Source: Paracoccus zeaxanthinifaciens ATCC 21588
GTDB lineage: Bacteria > Pseudomonadota > Alphaproteobacteria > Rhodobacterales > Rhodobacteraceae
Assembly: GCF_000420145.1 (NCBI RefSeq)
Contig: NZ_ATUJ01000001.1
Location: 1 to 64,000, forward strand
Direction: 5' to 3'
DNA: 64,000 nucleotides
Shown here: positions 25,603 through 36,828 of the stretch, in pieces
Layout: the number at the start of each line of letters is the position of its first letter
Position numbering within the stretch: position 1 is the stretch's first letter
Notes under the pieces: generated by a model
The model's database searches: none
What the model was told of the DNA's origin: nothing
Seen by the model: the letters and a program-made list of their open reading frames with translations, nothing else
Made by a program: the position numbers and the translations under genes

Positions 25603-26433
25603 ATGGATCACGCGCCCGCCCCCCTTTCGACGACCCGGTCCCGCCGAGAGGCCGAGATCGCGCGTTTCGCCGCCCGCAGATACGGCATCCGCGGCACGCT
25701 GGCGCTGCATCGCCATGCGCTTGGGGCCGATCTTCTGCGCGCGCCCCTGAACGTGGCGCTGGCGCCGGTCGCGCTGATCGCGCAACTGCTGGCGGCGGGC
25801 CTGCGCCGCGCGGGCGCGAGGCGCGCGGGCGGGTGGCTGGCGTCGCGGCGGATCTTCCTGCGGTCCGACATCGCGACCCGGATCGAGGGCGACCTGACCC
25901 GCCTGATGGAACGGCTGGACGAGGCGGGCCTTGCCCCCGCCGTGTCGCCCGAGCGCCGCGCCGCCGCGATCCGCGCCCATGCCGAGACCCGCAACGCCGT
26001 GGCCGAGATCACGACATCGCTGTTCGTGCTGATGCTGGGGCTGGTGCTGTTCAACCGCGCGACGCCGGGGCTGATCTCGCTTGCGGGGCCGATGGCGCAG
26101 ATGCGGGCGCATGGCGCGGCTGTGCGGGATTTCGCGCTTGGCGACACGCTCGGGCGGGCGTGGTACTGGGCGTTCCCGGTGGAACTCTCGCCGCTCTATG
26201 TGCTGGGGACGGGCGTCGTGCTGGCGCTGATCGGGTCGCTGGTCACGACCTTCGCGGGGCTGATCGCGGATCCGGTGCAGCTGTGGACCGGCATCCACCG
26301 CCGCCGCCTGATGCGGATGCTGGACCGGCTGGACGCGATGGCCGAGGACGGGCCGGAACCCGAACAGTTCCTGGCCCGCGGGGGCGACATCGCGGATGTC
26401 GCCTCGATGCTGTGGCGGTCGCTGCGGGGTTAG
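25603..26433 (+). CDS. Uncharacterised integral membrane protein
   Basis: Predicted inner-membrane protein of 276 residues starting [16 protein letters not shown]; the longer frame begins 60 nt earlier, without support. The N-terminal third is Arg/Ala-rich and polar, with a hydrophobic stretch [20 protein letters not shown]. Two further spans follow: [18 protein letters not shown] and the region starting [20 protein letters not shown] conserved-looking motif, [15 protein letters not shown], precedes a charged C-terminal tail. It resembles a DUF6635-type family common in Rhodobacteraceae; I am not certain of that name. No function can be given. Confidence 0.68.
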   Translation: MDHAPAPLSTTRSRREAEIARFAARRYGIRGTLALHRHALGADLLRAPLNVALAPVALIAQLLAAGLRRAGARRAGGWLASRRIFLRSDIATRIEGDLTRLMERLDEAGLAPAVSPERRAAAIRAHAETRNAVAEITTSLFVLMLGLVLFNRATPGLISLAGPMAQMRAHGAAVRDFALGDTLGRAWYWAFPVELSPLYVLGTGVVLALIGSLVTTFAGLIADPVQLWTGIHRRRLMRMLDRLDAMAEDGPEPEQFLARGGDIADVASMLWRSLRG

Positions 26434-26891
26434 CCCCGCCCGCGATATCCCGGCACGCCCTGCTCGGGGATCCAGACGCCCTCGGGTGCCGCGCCCGTCT
26501 GCCAGAACACGTCGATCGGCATGCCGCCGCGCGGATACCAGTATCCGCCGATGCGCAGCCATTGCGGGTCCAGCAGGTCCACGATCCGCTTGGCGATGCC
26601 GATGGTGCAATCCTCGTGGAAGGCGCCGTGGTTGCGAAAGCTGCCGAGGAACAGCTTGAGCGATTTCGATTCGACCAGCCAGTCCCCGGGAACATAGTCG
26701 ATCACCAGATGCGCGAAATCGGGCTGGCCCGTCAGCGGGCAGAGGCTGGTGAATTCGGGCTGGGTGAAGCGCACGACATATCCCGTGCCCGCCTGCGGGT
26801 TCGGGACGCGTTCCAACACGGCCTCTTCGGGCGATTGCGGCAGGGGGGTGTCGGCGCCAAGCTGGGTCAGCGCGTCGGTGTAATGGGTCAT
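26430..26891 (-). CDS. queF: NADPH-dependent 7-cyano-7-deazaguanine (preQ0) reductase, unimodular type
   Basis: Reduces the nitrile preQ0 to preQ1 in queuosine tRNA modification. The 153 residues form one T-fold unit. The catalytic Cys is C51 in [12 protein letters not shown], with the partner Asp at D58. The QueF motif [22 protein letters not shown] is intact. The start is supported by AGGAGC about 6 nt upstream; a longer frame upstream is not. A promoter with TTGATC-17-TATGGC precedes it. Its 3' end overlaps the convergent membrane-protein gene by 4 bases. Confidence 0.95.
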   Translation of the reverse strand: MTHYTDALTQLGADTPLPQSPEEAVLERVPNPQAGTGYVVRFTQPEFTSLCPLTGQPDFAHLVIDYVPGDWLVESKSLKLFLGSFRNHGAFHEDCTIGIAKRIVDLLDPQWLRIGGYWYPRGGMPIDVFWQTGAAPEGVWIPEQGVPGYRGRG

Positions 26892-26936
26892 CGGATGCTC
26901 CTGTTTTGACCGGGTGGGCTGCGACCGGAAGCCCGC

Positions 26937-26965
26937 GCCATAGCACCGCCCGCGCGGCGGATCAA
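26937..26965 (-). promoter_or_regulatory. Putative queF promoter
   Basis: TTGATC, 17-bp spacer, TATGGC on the minus strand, with a predicted 5' leader of about 39 nt. That leader is too short to hold a preQ1 riboswitch plus expression platform of the usual type. Confidence 0.5.
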
Positions 26966-27006
26966 ACCCCTTGCGAAACGCGCCCCCAGCCGCCAGATGC
27001 TGCGGC

Positions 27007-27417
27007 ATGGACAGCATCGCCCCTGCACGCTTCGACGTGACCGAAGCCGAAATCGCCCGCGTGGTCGCGACCTTCTATGCCGCCGTGCGCCGCCACCCCG
27101 TGCTGGCGCCCGTCTTCACGGAACATGTCGGCGACTGGTCCGCCCACGAAGATCGCATCGCGGCCTTCTGGCGCGGCGCGATCCTGCATCGCGCGGGCTA
27201 TAACGGCAGCCCGATGCGGGCGCATCAGTCGGCGGGCAATGTCCGCCCCGAGCATTTCGACATCTGGCTGCAGCTGTTCGACCAGGCGCTGGAGAAGACC
27301 CTGCCCCCCTGGACCGCCCGCGCCTGGTCGCAGATGGCGCACCGGATCGGACAGGGCCTGCGGGCGGGGGTGCAGAACATGGATGCGGGCCGCAGCGGGC
27401 CGCCCGTCCTGCGTTAA
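27007..27417 (+). CDS. Truncated haemoglobin, group III
   Basis: Small cytosolic haem protein, 136 residues, with the 2-on-2 globin fold. The [22 protein letters not shown] segment (B-C-E region) and [14 protein letters not shown] (proximal F8 His) match group III truncated haemoglobins. Possible roles in such bacteria are binding O2 or NO; none is demonstrated. The start [13 protein letters not shown] is the first Met compatible with the family; an ATG was not found with a clear ribosome-binding site. Its TAA overlaps the stop of the convergent TRIC gene within TTAA. Confidence 0.88.
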   Translation: MDSIAPARFDVTEAEIARVVATFYAAVRRHPVLAPVFTEHVGDWSAHEDRIAAFWRGAILHRAGYNGSPMRAHQSAGNVRPEHFDIWLQLFDQALEKTLPPWTARAWSQMAHRIGQGLRAGVQNMDAGRSGPPVLR

Positions 27418-28064
27418 CCGCGCGTTCGCGGCGGGCGCGGCCTGTAGACCGGCAGAGCCCAGCCCCAGACGATGCTGCCCGCGCGCAACCCGAAGGTCAC
27501 GAGCCCGCACAGGAACAGCGCCTCGGACCGGCCAAGCCCCGGCCACATGGCCAGCACCGCGATCAGCGCCCCGCCGAAGGCCGCCGTCAGGTACAGCTCG
27601 CCCTGCTTCAGGACCAGCGGAACCTCGTTGCCGACGACATCGCGGATCAGCCCGCCGAAGGTGCCGGTGACGACCCCCATGATGACGACGATGACGGGGC
27701 TGAAGCCGCCCTCGACGGCGATGCCGACCCCGGCGGGCACGGCGATGGCAAGGGCCAGCGCATCCAGCCACAAAAGCAGGCGGTACCTGCTCTCGAAGCG
27801 GTGGGCGGTCCAGAAGACCACCATCGCCGCTGTCGCTGCCACCAGGATCAGGGATGGGCGGGCGATCCAGAAGACCTGCGGGCGGTCCAGCAGCAGGTCG
27901 CGCAGCGTGCCGCCCCCCACCGCCGTCATCGCGGCCATGAAGACGAAGCCCACCGGGTCCAGCTGGCCGCGGCTGGCCACCAGCGCGCCGGTCAGCGCGA
28001 AGACCAGCACCGACAGGTAATCCAGCGCCCACAGCAGGGTCGGCAGCCCCTCGGCGATGCTCAT
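27414..28064 (-). CDS. Trimeric intracellular cation (TRIC) channel family protein
   Basis: Inner-membrane protein of 216 residues with seven predicted spans, made of two repeats (the UPF0126/YadS architecture) plus one extra helix. Each repeat has the glycine-rich kink and basic loop: [16 protein letters not shown] and [18 protein letters not shown]. Prokaryotic TRIC proteins conduct K+ and other cations. The start overlaps the rnhA stop (ATGA), so it is co-translated with rnhA. The name YadS is used for the E. coli relative. Confidence 0.88.
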   Translation of the reverse strand: MSIAEGLPTLLWALDYLSVLVFALTGALVASRGQLDPVGFVFMAAMTAVGGGTLRDLLLDRPQVFWIARPSLILVAATAAMVVFWTAHRFESRYRLLLWLDALALAIAVPAGVGIAVEGGFSPVIVVIMGVVTGTFGGLIRDVVGNEVPLVLKQGELYLTAAFGGALIAVLAMWPGLGRSEALFLCGLVTFGLRAGSIVWGWALPVYRPRPPRTRG

Positions 28065-28510
28065 TTGAAGGGCGCCATGCCTGCGCGGGCCAGTTCGTCC
28101 GCACGCTCGTTCTCGGCGTGGCCGGCATGGCCCTTGATCCATTTCCAGGTGACCTCGTGGGTCTTCTGGGCGTCATCCAGCCGCTGCCACAGCTCGACAT
28201 TCTTGACCGGCTGGCGCGAGGCGGTCTTCCAGCCGTTCCGCTTCCAGCCGTGGATCCACTGGGTCACGCCGTTCTTCACATAGGCGCTGTCGGTGGTGAT
28301 GGTGATGCGGCTGGGGCGGGTCAGCGTCTCCAGCGCGCTGATCGCGGCCATCAGCTCCATCCGGTTGTTCGTGGTCTGGGCCTCGCCGCCCTGCAATTCG
28401 CGTTCCTTCAGGATCGCTTCGCCTTCCATGGCGCGCATCAGCACGCCCCAGCCACCGGGGCCGGGATTGCCGCTGCACGCGCCGTCGGTCCATGCGTAAA
28501 GTTCAGTCAT
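28061..28510 (-). CDS. rnhA: Ribonuclease HI
   Basis: Cleaves the RNA strand of RNA-DNA hybrids, removing primers and R-loops. The 149 residues carry all catalytic acidic residues: D9 in [13 protein letters not shown], Glu in NRMELMAA, Asp in [11 protein letters not shown] and the C-terminal Asp in ENERADELA. The start [10 protein letters not shown] overlaps the end of the upstream GST gene by 8 nt. It is the second gene of GST-rnhA-TRIC. Confidence 0.97.
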   Translation of the reverse strand: MTELYAWTDGACSGNPGPGGWGVLMRAMEGEAILKERELQGGEAQTTNNRMELMAAISALETLTRPSRITITTDSAYVKNGVTQWIHGWKRNGWKTASRQPVKNVELWQRLDDAQKTHEVTWKWIKGHAGHAENERADELARAGMAPFK

Positions 28511-29108
28511 CCAGTCCAACATATCCCGGCAGCGCGGCAATCCGCGCCAGCCACGCGTTCACGGCAGCAAAGCGGTCCATCTCGAACCCGCCCCGGCTGC
28601 CGGCGGTATGCGTATAGGCATAAAGCGAGATGTCGGCCAGCGTCGCCGCATCCCCCGCCAGCCAGTCCGCATCCTGCAGCCTGCGCTCCATCACCGACAG
28701 CAGCGCGTGGCCACGGATCAGCAGATCCTCCATCCGCTCGGGCGTCGCAAGGCTGGCGCGCGAGGGATAGAAGTTCAGAGCGCCGCGCACCGCGATCACG
28801 CCTTCATGCTGGTTCTGTTCCCAGAACATCCACGACATCATCGTGGCGCGGTCGAAGGGGTCGGCGGGCCAGAAGGCGGTATTTTCGCCCAGCCAGCACA
28901 GGATCGCGTTCGATTCGGGCAGCACGCGCCCGTCGTCCAGATGCAGGACCGGCGCCTTGCCGAAGGGCAGCGCGCCCGCGGTCTTGGCCGCGATCAGCGC
29001 CTCGGACGCGTCCTCGACATCGACGATCTCGCAGGCGCGCCCGGTCAGCGCCAGAAGCAGCCGCACCTTGTAGCTGTTCCCCGACGAGGGCATGGAATAG
29101 AGCCGCAT
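28503..29108 (-). CDS. Glutathione S-transferase family protein
   Basis: Cytosolic protein of 201 residues with the two GST domains. The N-terminal thioredoxin fold begins [21 protein letters not shown], with the Ser-Gly-Asn region where the catalytic Ser/Tyr lies, the cis-Pro in [16 protein letters not shown] and the glutathione-gamma-Glu-binding ES pair. The helical C-terminal domain contains [16 protein letters not shown], the N-capping box. The specific substrate is unknown. It precedes rnhA with an 8-nt overlap. Confidence 0.9.
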   Translation of the reverse strand: MRLYSMPSSGNSYKVRLLLALTGRACEIVDVEDASEALIAAKTAGALPFGKAPVLHLDDGRVLPESNAILCWLGENTAFWPADPFDRATMMSWMFWEQNQHEGVIAVRGALNFYPSRASLATPERMEDLLIRGHALLSVMERRLQDADWLAGDAATLADISLYAYTHTAGSRGGFEMDRFAAVNAWLARIAALPGYVGLDD

Positions 29109-29208
29109 GACATTCCCTTCACTGGCTGCGCGTTTCGCCGCCGGGGTCGCATCGCGATGGCGGGCATGAGCCCTTTCGGAGTAATTGCTGCGGCCGCGTT
29201 CGTCCAGT

Positions 29209-30639
29209 TCAGCGCGCGACGGCCAGGATGCCGTCCACGTCCAGGTGACGCTCCATATGGGCGGCAAGATCGTCCAGCGCGGCATCCACGCCCGCCTCGT
29301 AGCCCGGCTGCGAGGGCGTGCCCAGGCGGCGCAGGAACTCGGCGCGAAAGCCGTCATCGGAAAACAGCCCGTGAAGATAGCTGCCCATGACCCGCCCATC
29401 GGCCGCGATCGCGCCGTCGGGTTCGGGCAGATGCGCGAAGGGACGCGCGCAATCGGGACCGGTGCTGCGGCCCATGTGGATCTCGTACCCGGTGACGTCC
29501 TGCCCCAGGGCCCGCCCCGAGGCGGGCGTCACGCGCTTGTCGCGCGACATGACCGTATGGACGTCCAGCAGCCCGAGGCCCGGCACCTGCCCCGCCCTGC
29601 CATCCGCACCATGCGGGTCGTCGATGCTGCGGCCCAGCATCTGGTATCCGCCGCAGATGCCCAGCACATGCCCGCCGCGCCGGTGATGGGCCGCAAGGTC
29701 GATGTCCCAGCCCTGCGCGCGCAGGAATGCCAGGTCGCCGATGGTGGATTTCGATCCCGGCAGGATCACCAGGTCCGCATCGCCCGGAATGGCCTGCCCC
29801 GCACGCAGCATCGTCAGCCGCACGCCGGGCTCGGCGGCCAGCGGGTCCAGATCGTCGAAATTCGCGATCCGCGACAGGGTCAGGCAGACGACATGCAGCC
29901 CCTCGCCCCGTCCATGGCGCAGATCGACCGCATCCTCGGCGGGCAGGCGGTGGGCGTCCGCGAACCAGGGCAGCACGCCGAAGCCGCGCCAGCCGGTCCG
30001 ATCCTGGATCACGCGATAGCCGTCGTCGAACAGCCGCACGTCGCCGCGGAACTTGTTGACCATGAAGCCCGCGATCATGGCGGCATCGTCAGGGTCGATC
30101 ACGGCCTGCGTCCCCACGATCTGCGCGATCACCCCGCCCCGGTCGATATCGCCCGCCAGAATGACGGGCACGTCCGCCGCGCGGGCAAAACCCATATTGG
30201 CGATGTCGCGGGGGCGCAGGTTCACCTCGGCGGGGCTGCCCGCGCCCTCGACGATCACCAGGTCGTGGGCCGCGCGCAACCGCGCGAAGCTGTCCTGCAC
30301 GGCAACCATCAGGCGCGGCTTCAGCGCGGCATAGTCGCGCGCCTCGGCCCGCGCGATCGCACGGCCCTGCACGACGACCTGCGCACCGGTATCCGTTTCC
30401 GGCTTCAGCAGGACGGGGTTCATGTCGGCATGGGGCGCGATCCCGCAGGCCCGCGCCTGCAGCGCCTGCGCGCGGCCGATCTCGGCGCCCTCGGGGGTGA
30501 CGGCGGCGTTGTTCGACATGTTCTGCGGCTTGAAGGGCGCGACCGACAGGCCACGGGCCCGCGCGGCGCGGCAAAGCCCCGCGACCAGCAGGGATTTTCC
30601 CACGTTCGAGCCCGTCCCCTGAATCATCAGTGCGCGCAT
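29209..30639 (-). CDS. cobQ: Cobyric acid synthase
   Basis: Glutamine-dependent amidase that converts adenosylcobyrinate a,c-diamide to cobyric acid, late in cobalamin synthesis. The 476 residues carry the N-terminal ATPase ([18 protein letters not shown]) with the [13 protein letters not shown] motif, and a C-terminal class I glutaminase with Cys in [11 protein letters not shown] and His in GSYLHGLF. It stands alone, with no other cob gene in the window. No cobalamin riboswitch was seen: only 72 nt separate it from divergent secG. In TsaD/CobQ-rich Rhodobacteraceae the other cob genes are usually elsewhere. Confidence 0.97.
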   Translation of the reverse strand: MRALMIQGTGSNVGKSLLVAGLCRAARARGLSVAPFKPQNMSNNAAVTPEGAEIGRAQALQARACGIAPHADMNPVLLKPETDTGAQVVVQGRAIARAEARDYAALKPRLMVAVQDSFARLRAAHDLVIVEGAGSPAEVNLRPRDIANMGFARAADVPVILAGDIDRGGVIAQIVGTQAVIDPDDAAMIAGFMVNKFRGDVRLFDDGYRVIQDRTGWRGFGVLPWFADAHRLPAEDAVDLRHGRGEGLHVVCLTLSRIANFDDLDPLAAEPGVRLTMLRAGQAIPGDADLVILPGSKSTIGDLAFLRAQGWDIDLAAHHRRGGHVLGICGGYQMLGRSIDDPHGADGRAGQVPGLGLLDVHTVMSRDKRVTPASGRALGQDVTGYEIHMGRSTGPDCARPFAHLPEPDGAIAADGRVMGSYLHGLFSDDGFRAEFLRRLGTPSQPGYEAGVDAALDDLAAHMERHLDVDGILAVAR

Positions 30640-30652
30640 GGGTTACTCTTGC

Positions 30653-30681
30653 TTGCCATCACCTGTCAGGGTGACTAGATA
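30653..30681 (+). promoter_or_regulatory. secG promoter with internal inverted repeat
   Basis: TTGCCA (30653-30658), 17-bp spacer, TAGATA (30676-30681). The spacer contains an inverted repeat, TCACC (30659-30663) and GGTGA (30670-30674), which could be a regulator site. Confidence 0.5.
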
Positions 30682-30711
30682 GGCGCGTCCGCAAATGAAA
30701 GGCCGAAAGCC

Positions 30712-31251
30712 GTGGAAAACGTCATTCTGACCGTCCATCTGATCCTTGCCGTGCTTCTGGCCGGGGCCGTGCTGCTGCAACGCTCCGAAGGGGGCGGACT
30801 TGGCATGGGCGGCGGCAGCGGTGGCGGCGTCATGAGCGGACGCCAGGCGGCTAACGCCATGACCCGCGTGACTTGGATGCTGGGCGTCGCCCTGTTCGTC
30901 ACCTCGATCGCGCTGACGATCCTTGCCGCGCGCGAAGCCTCGAACGGGTCGATCATGGACCAGTTCGGCGCATCCGACAGCCAGCCCGCGACCGACGGGA
31001 TGCCCGCGGCACCGGCCTACACGCCCCCGCCCGCGACCAGCGGCAACCCGCTGACCCCGCCCGCGCCCGACGCCCCCGAGGCACCGGAAACCGAGGCGCC
31101 CGCAACCGAAGCACCGGCGACCGAAGCACCCGCTGCCGAGGCACCCGAAGCACCGGCGGCCGACGCGCTGACCCCGCCCGCCCCGGAGGCCGAGGCAGGT
31201 GCCGATACCGCGCCCGAGACGACCCAGCCGGTCGAGGCACCGGCGAACTAA
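30712..31251 (+). CDS. secG: Preprotein translocase subunit SecG with long C-terminal extension
   Basis: Auxiliary SecYEG subunit. The start is GTG (VENVILTVHLI), with AAGG about 10 nt upstream. Transmembrane helix 1 is at about residues 3-22, followed by the glycine-rich loop LLQRSEGGGLGMGGGSGGG that is the SecG signature, and helix 2 at about 53-73. The remaining ~105 residues are a low-complexity tail rich in Pro, Ala and Glu (repeats of APATEAP), not needed for the core function. It is divergent from cobQ and followed by pyrG. Confidence 0.95.
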   Translation: MENVILTVHLILAVLLAGAVLLQRSEGGGLGMGGGSGGGVMSGRQAANAMTRVTWMLGVALFVTSIALTILAAREASNGSIMDQFGASDSQPATDGMPAAPAYTPPPATSGNPLTPPAPDAPEAPETEAPATEAPATEAPAAEAPEAPAADALTPPAPEAEAGADTAPETTQPVEAPAN

Positions 31252-31268
31252 GACTTCCACCACAGCTG

Positions 31269-31289
31269 GGGGCGGCATCCGACCGCCCC
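31269..31289 (+). terminator. Hairpin after secG
   Basis: GGGGCGG (31269-31275) pairs with CCGCCCC (31283-31289), 7-nt loop, 17 nt after the secG stop. No T-run follows, so it is a weak or Rho-assisted terminator candidate. Confidence 0.4.
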
Positions 31290-31307
31290 ACATCCACTTG
31301 CGGTCCG

Positions 31308-31336
31308 TTGCGGCCACGGGGCGAATCGACTATTGT
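31308..31336 (+). promoter_or_regulatory. Putative pyrG promoter
   Basis: TTGCGG (31308-31313), 17-bp spacer, TATTGT (31331-31336), about 68 nt before the pyrG ATG. Confidence 0.5.
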
Positions 31337-31404
31337 CCGAATCCCGTGGTCTTGTCGTTTCGGCGGCCCGCAGATCGTTCGAATTGCACATCACGGGGGC
31401 CTTA

Positions 31405-33044
<1,640 letters not shown>

Positions 33045-33048
<4 letters not shown>

Positions 33049-33623
33049 GCCAGCCCCCGCAGGATCTGGACGCGGCCCTTCACTGGGCCGTGTCCCACCA
33101 CGCCGCGGCCATCCGCGGGCCGATCGGCGCCAGCCCCTATGCCGCACGGTTCCGGCGCGACCTGCCCCTTGCGGCAGCGGCGCTTCTTCCCCCCGACACA
33201 TCGCTTCTGTGCCGCGCCAGCCCCGGAGCACGCGGCTGGGCCGCCGTGCCCTGGCTGGCCTGCTTCGCCCCGCGCATCACCCGCAGCATGAAGCGCGGCG
33301 TCTATGTCGCGCTGTTCATCAGGCCCATCCCCGGCCTGGTCACCCTCGCCCTGCAGCACGGGGCCGAGGACCTGCTGGACCGGCACGGCCTGCAAGGCGG
33401 GCTCAGCGCGCTGTCGCAGCGGGCGGAACGGCTGCGCGCCATCACGGGGCCCCTTCCCGACATGCGGCCCGGACCGTCCGATCTGGGGGCCGTGGCGCCC
33501 CTTCCGCGCGGGTATCAGGCGGGGACGATCTGGTATCGCGACTTGGCCCCCACAGGGGCCGCCGACGCCTTCTCGGCGCTGACCGCGCGATATGCGTCCA
33601 TGGTCGATGCGGGGATGTTCTGA
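33045..33623 (+). CDS. Solitary McrB-N-like (MrcB_N/DUF3578) domain protein
   Basis: Predicted cytosolic protein of about 192 residues made of one domain. The pattern [22 protein letters not shown], then [19 protein letters not shown], fits the MrcB-like N-terminal domain (DUF3578), the specificity module fused to McrB-like GTPases. No GTPase or McrC follows. No ATG is suitable: I suggest a CTG start that overlaps the pyrG stop (CTGA), 9-10 nt after GGAGGAAGG; a GTG at 33090 is the alternative. It ends before a bidirectional hairpin and the convergent tRNA-Thr. Confidence 0.6.
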
Positions 33624-33631
33624 AACGCGAA

Positions 33632-33653
33632 AGGCCGCCCCGAAGGACGGCCT
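33632..33653 (-). terminator. Terminator of tRNA-Thr (probably bidirectional)
   Basis: AGGCCG (33632-33637) pairs with CGGCCT (33648-33653), extended by CC/GG around a CGAA loop with one mismatch. On the minus strand it is followed by TTTCGCGTTTC. It also sits 9 nt after the stop of the plus-strand gene. Confidence 0.6.
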
Positions 33654-33664
33654 GTTCCGCGATC

Positions 33665-33740
33665 TGGTGCCGGTGAAGGGACTCGAACCCCCGACCCCAT
33701 CATTACGAATGACGTGCTCTACCAGCTGAGCTACACCGGC
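33665..33740 (-). tRNA. trnT: tRNA-Thr (anticodon CGT)
   Basis: A 76-nt cloverleaf with encoded CCA. The acceptor stem is GCCGGTG/CACCGGC. The anticodon stem CGTCA/TGATG (one G-T pair) closes loop TTCGTAA, giving anticodon CGT. The T-loop is TTCGAGT. It sits in the opposite orientation to the pyrG gene cluster. Confidence 0.98.
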
Positions 33741-33839
33741 ATCAGATCGTGCCGCGCGAATTAGCACCCTTCACTGGCGGGGAAAAGAGGGGACGCGCAT
33801 TTTTTCGCCCGCCCCCGTCTTTTTTCATCGGACCCGACC

Positions 33840-35567
33840 TTACTTGCCCTTGCCTGGCTGCGACCAGTCGTCCTCGTCCGCGGGCTGCGCATCGGGGCGC
33901 ACCATCTGCGGCTCTTCCTCGGCGACCGGTTCGGGCGCCGGTTCAGCGGTTGGTTCGGGCGCGATCACCTCGGGCTCGGGCTTCGGTTCGGGCTTGGGTT
34001 CAGGGTCGGTCACCGTGGCCGAGGGGTCGCTTGCGCTCACGTAATCCTCTTCGCGCGGGACCATGCCGGGCGCGACATTGGGCGTCGCGGATTCGCGGCG
34101 CTGCCCTTCGGGTTCGGCTGGACCCGGCGGGTGCGGCTGCACCGGCTCGGACAGGTCGGGCGCATCCTCGGCATCCTTGCGCGGGCTGCCGACCAGCAGA
34201 GGCAGCATCTCGGCGCCGGTGGCCGAGGCCGTCGCGGCCTGGCGAGCGGCATCCGGTTCGCGCCAGGTCAGCGTGTCGAAGCCGCCGCAGCTGTCGCAGA
34301 CGGGCGACCATTCGGCCATGACGTTGTGGCACTTGTCGCAGACCCATTGCGGCCCGCGCGAGGCGGTCAGCGCCTTGGTCAGCCAGCCGCGCACGACGGC
34401 ATCGTCTGCACCCGCGCCGCGCTCGATCGCGGCCATGATCGACAGCGTGCGCACGGTGGGATGCGTCTCGGCCAGATCGCCCAGGGCACGGCGCGCGCCC
34501 GGAAAGTCCTCGGCGGCCAGAAGCAGCTCGGCCTTCAGCAGGCGCGATTCCTCGTGCTGCGGGTTCTTGGCGATCAGACGCTCGAAGCGGCGCAGGCGGG
34601 CTGCGGGCTTCTCGTCGGGGACGATCTCGGCATAGGCGCCGGCGACATCGGGATGCGGACGCACCGACCAGGTCTTTTCCAAGATGCGCGAGGCGTTCCG
34701 GAAATCCTTCTGCCCGATATAGCTGCGGGCGGCCAGAACGGCCGCGGGGATCAGGTCCGGCGACGCCTTCGCCGCCGAGATCGCGGCCTCGCGCGCGCTG
34801 GCGGACTGACCCTCGGCCAGAACGTCGCTGGCCTCCTTCAGGGCCAGGACCGCATCGCGGCGCAGGGCCACGGCCTTGGGCAACTGGCCCTGGTTGCGCT
34901 TGTCCTTCAGGGTCTTGCGGGCGCCTTTCCAGTCGTGCTCGCGGGTCTGCAGGTCCAGTAGGGTGTCCTGCACCTCGGCATGGCGGGGCTTCAGTGCATA
35001 GGCCTTCTGCGCCAGCAGAAGCGCCTTCTGCGTGTCGCCCTCGGCCAGCTTCTGGCGCATCAGGCCGCGAATCCCCACGAAGCGGGTGCGGTCATCCTCG
35101 AGCAGCTGGCGATAGATGCCGACGGCCTGCTTCGAATCGCCCGCCGTTTCGGCGGCCTGCGCCGCCAGCAGGTTCGTCAGATGCGGCTGGTTCAGGTAGC
35201 GGCCCGCGCGGGCGGCCTTGTCCTGCGCCAGCTTCCCCTCGCCCGAGGCGACGGCCAGCATGCCCTCGGCGAAGGCGGCATAGCCCTTGCGTTCCCGCGC
35301 ACGAGAGAAGTAGCGGTTCACCGCCGTCTCGTCGCCGGCAAGGAAGCGCAGGACGGCGACGATCAGGCCCAGGATCTTGAAGATCAGCCAGGCCAGGACC
35401 ATCAGCACCAGAAGCGCCGCGACCGCCTTGACCGGGGTCAGCGCGATCTCGGTCCCGCCATAGCGGATCTGCAGCATCTGCGCGGTTTCGGACAGGTGCT
35501 GCGCACCCAGTGCGATCGCCAGAACGACGGCGAAGAACGCGATGATCTTAATCAGAGACAACAGCAT
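33840..35567 (-). CDS. hemY: HemY-like membrane protein with TPR repeats and a zinc ribbon
   Basis: Inner-membrane protein of the HemY N-terminal-domain family, associated with haem/cytochrome biogenesis; it is not the protoporphyrinogen oxidase also called HemY. Two membrane helices lie at about residues 5-22 and 46-72, then tetratricopeptide-like repeats through about residue 400. A zinc ribbon follows with C410, C413, C424 and C427 (WVCDKCHNVMAEWSPVCDSC), and then a Pro/Glu-rich tail of ~140 residues. The zinc ribbon resembles rubredoxin-type modules in LapB-like proteins. It is the last gene of hemD-mic60-hemY, 10 nt after mic60. Confidence 0.88.
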   Translation of the reverse strand: MLLSLIKIIAFFAVVLAIALGAQHLSETAQMLQIRYGGTEIALTPVKAVAALLVLMVLAWLIFKILGLIVAVLRFLAGDETAVNRYFSRARERKGYAAFAEGMLAVASGEGKLAQDKAARAGRYLNQPHLTNLLAAQAAETAGDSKQAVGIYRQLLEDDRTRFVGIRGLMRQKLAEGDTQKALLLAQKAYALKPRHAEVQDTLLDLQTREHDWKGARKTLKDKRNQGQLPKAVALRRDAVLALKEASDVLAEGQSASAREAAISAAKASPDLIPAAVLAARSYIGQKDFRNASRILEKTWSVRPHPDVAGAYAEIVPDEKPAARLRRFERLIAKNPQHEESRLLKAELLLAAEDFPGARRALGDLAETHPTVRTLSIMAAIERGAGADDAVVRGWLTKALTASRGPQWVCDKCHNVMAEWSPVCDSCGGFDTLTWREPDAARQAATASATGAEMLPLLVGSPRKDAEDAPDLSEPVQPHPPGPAEPEGQRRESATPNVAPGMVPREEDYVSASDPSATVTDPEPKPEPKPEPEVIAPEPTAEPAPEPVAEEEPQMVRPDAQPADEDDWSQPGKGK

Positions 35568-35577
35568 CGGGCGGCCC

Positions 35578-36828
35578 TCAGTCTTGGGTCGACGACAGAT
35601 CGGACAGGGCCGACTGCGCCTCGGAATGGGTTTTCGCGCGGGTCAGCCAATCGGCCATCGCGGGCGCTTCTGCGGCGGGCTGCGGCAGGGCCTCCAGCTC
35701 GGCCACGGTGGCCGCGACATCGCCGCCGTTCAGCGTGGCCTCGGCCCGCGACAGGATGGCGTCGGTATCGTCGCCTTCACGCGGCGCGACCGAACGCGCG
35801 CCCGTCTGCGCGCGCAGGAAATTCGTCAACACATTGCCTTCGCCGCTGGCGCTGCTGCTGGACAGGTCCGCGCGCAGGGCCGCACGTGCGGCCTCGGGGA
35901 AGGCGTCCTGCAAATCGCCCAGGCTGGGGATGTCCTGGCTGAACGCGTCGGGCGCGTCGATGCCCGCGCCTTCCAGCGTGGATTTCGCCTCGTCGGCGGT
36001 CACGCCACGATCCAGCGCCGCCTGAAGCGAGGCGACGGCGGCGACGGCCTCGGCGCGGCGGGTCGTCTCGGCGGCGGCCTGCTGCAGGGCCTCGGCCTCG
36101 TCGCGGGCGGCCTGCAGGCGGGCCTCGGCCTCGGCGGCGGCGGCCTCGATGCGGTCGGTCGCATCGCTGGACGCCGATTGCGATGGGATCGCGGCGATCT
36201 GCGCCTTCTGGTCCTCCAGCTCTTGCCGCAGGGCCGCAAGTTCCGCCGCAAGGTCGGGCGACTGTTCCAGCGCATCCAGACGCGCGGCCAGATCGTCGGG
36301 CAACGAGGCGGGCGCGGCGGGCATGTTGGCGACAGCCTCGCGCGCAGCGGCGACGGCCTCGTCGATCACGGCCTGGCTGTCGAATTCGGCGGGGGCGGGC
36401 TGGGCCGCGTCGGGACCGGGCGGCAGCATGCCTGCGGGCAGGTGCGGCAGCGCAAGGATCGTGGCACCCGCGCCAAGGCCCGCCGCAACGACACCGCCCA
36501 GGACGACGGGCCAGAAGCCGGTCTTCTTCACGGGCGCCGCCGCGGGGGCGGGCTGCGAGGCAGGCTTCGGCGCGGGCTGTGCCGCAGCGGCTTCGGGCTT
36601 GGGTTCGGCCTTCTTCGCGGCTGCGGGACGGCCATCGGTGCCGTCGCCCAGAAGCTGCGATTCGATGGGGCGCAGTTCACCGGGTTGTCCGGCCTGCGCG
36701 GGCTTGCCCTGCCCGATATCGGTCGAGGCGATCACGCCCGGTGCCGCCGCCGCCTTGCGACCCCTGCCGGTTTCGGCCTTCCCGGTCGCCTCGTTCTTGT
36801 CCGCGTTCTTGTCTGTCGGCTTTGTCAC
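35578..36828 (-). CDS. mic60: Mitofilin-family protein (bacterial Mic60)
   Basis: Bacterial homologue of the mitochondrial MICOS subunit Mic60, which bends and tethers inner membranes at cristae junctions; in Alphaproteobacteria it is linked to intracytoplasmic membranes. The 416 residues show a Pro/Ala/Lys-rich cytoplasmic N-terminus (1-104), one transmembrane helix (about 105-127), a Glu/Ala-rich coiled coil, and a C-terminal mitofilin-like region (around GDDTDAILSRAEATLNGGDVAATVAELEAL). Between hemD and hemY is its expected place. Known as COG4223 and, in Rhodobacter, Orf52. Confidence 0.87.
   Translation of the reverse strand: MTKPTDKNADKNEATGKAETGRGRKAAAAPGVIASTDIGQGKPAQAGQPGELRPIESQLLGDGTDGRPAAAKKAEPKPEAAAAQPAPKPASQPAPAAAPVKKTGFWPVVLGGVVAAGLGAGATILALPHLPAGMLPPGPDAAQPAPAEFDSQAVIDEAVAAAREAVANMPAAPASLPDDLAARLDALEQSPDLAAELAALRQELEDQKAQIAAIPSQSASSDATDRIEAAAAEAEARLQAARDEAEALQQAAAETTRRAEAVAAVASLQAALDRGVTADEAKSTLEGAGIDAPDAFSQDIPSLGDLQDAFPEAARAALRADLSSSSASGEGNVLTNFLRAQTGARSVAPREGDDTDAILSRAEATLNGGDVAATVAELEALPQPAAEAPAMADWLTRAKTHSEAQSALSDLSSTQD

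Noticed and set aside
26892..27006. preQ1 riboswitch in front of queF
   Set aside because: Predicted leader of ~39 nt has no C-rich/A-rich pseudoknot pattern.
30640..30711. Cobalamin riboswitch in front of cobQ
   Set aside because: Only 72 nt lie between cobQ and divergent secG, too short for the ~200-nt element; no B12 box seen.
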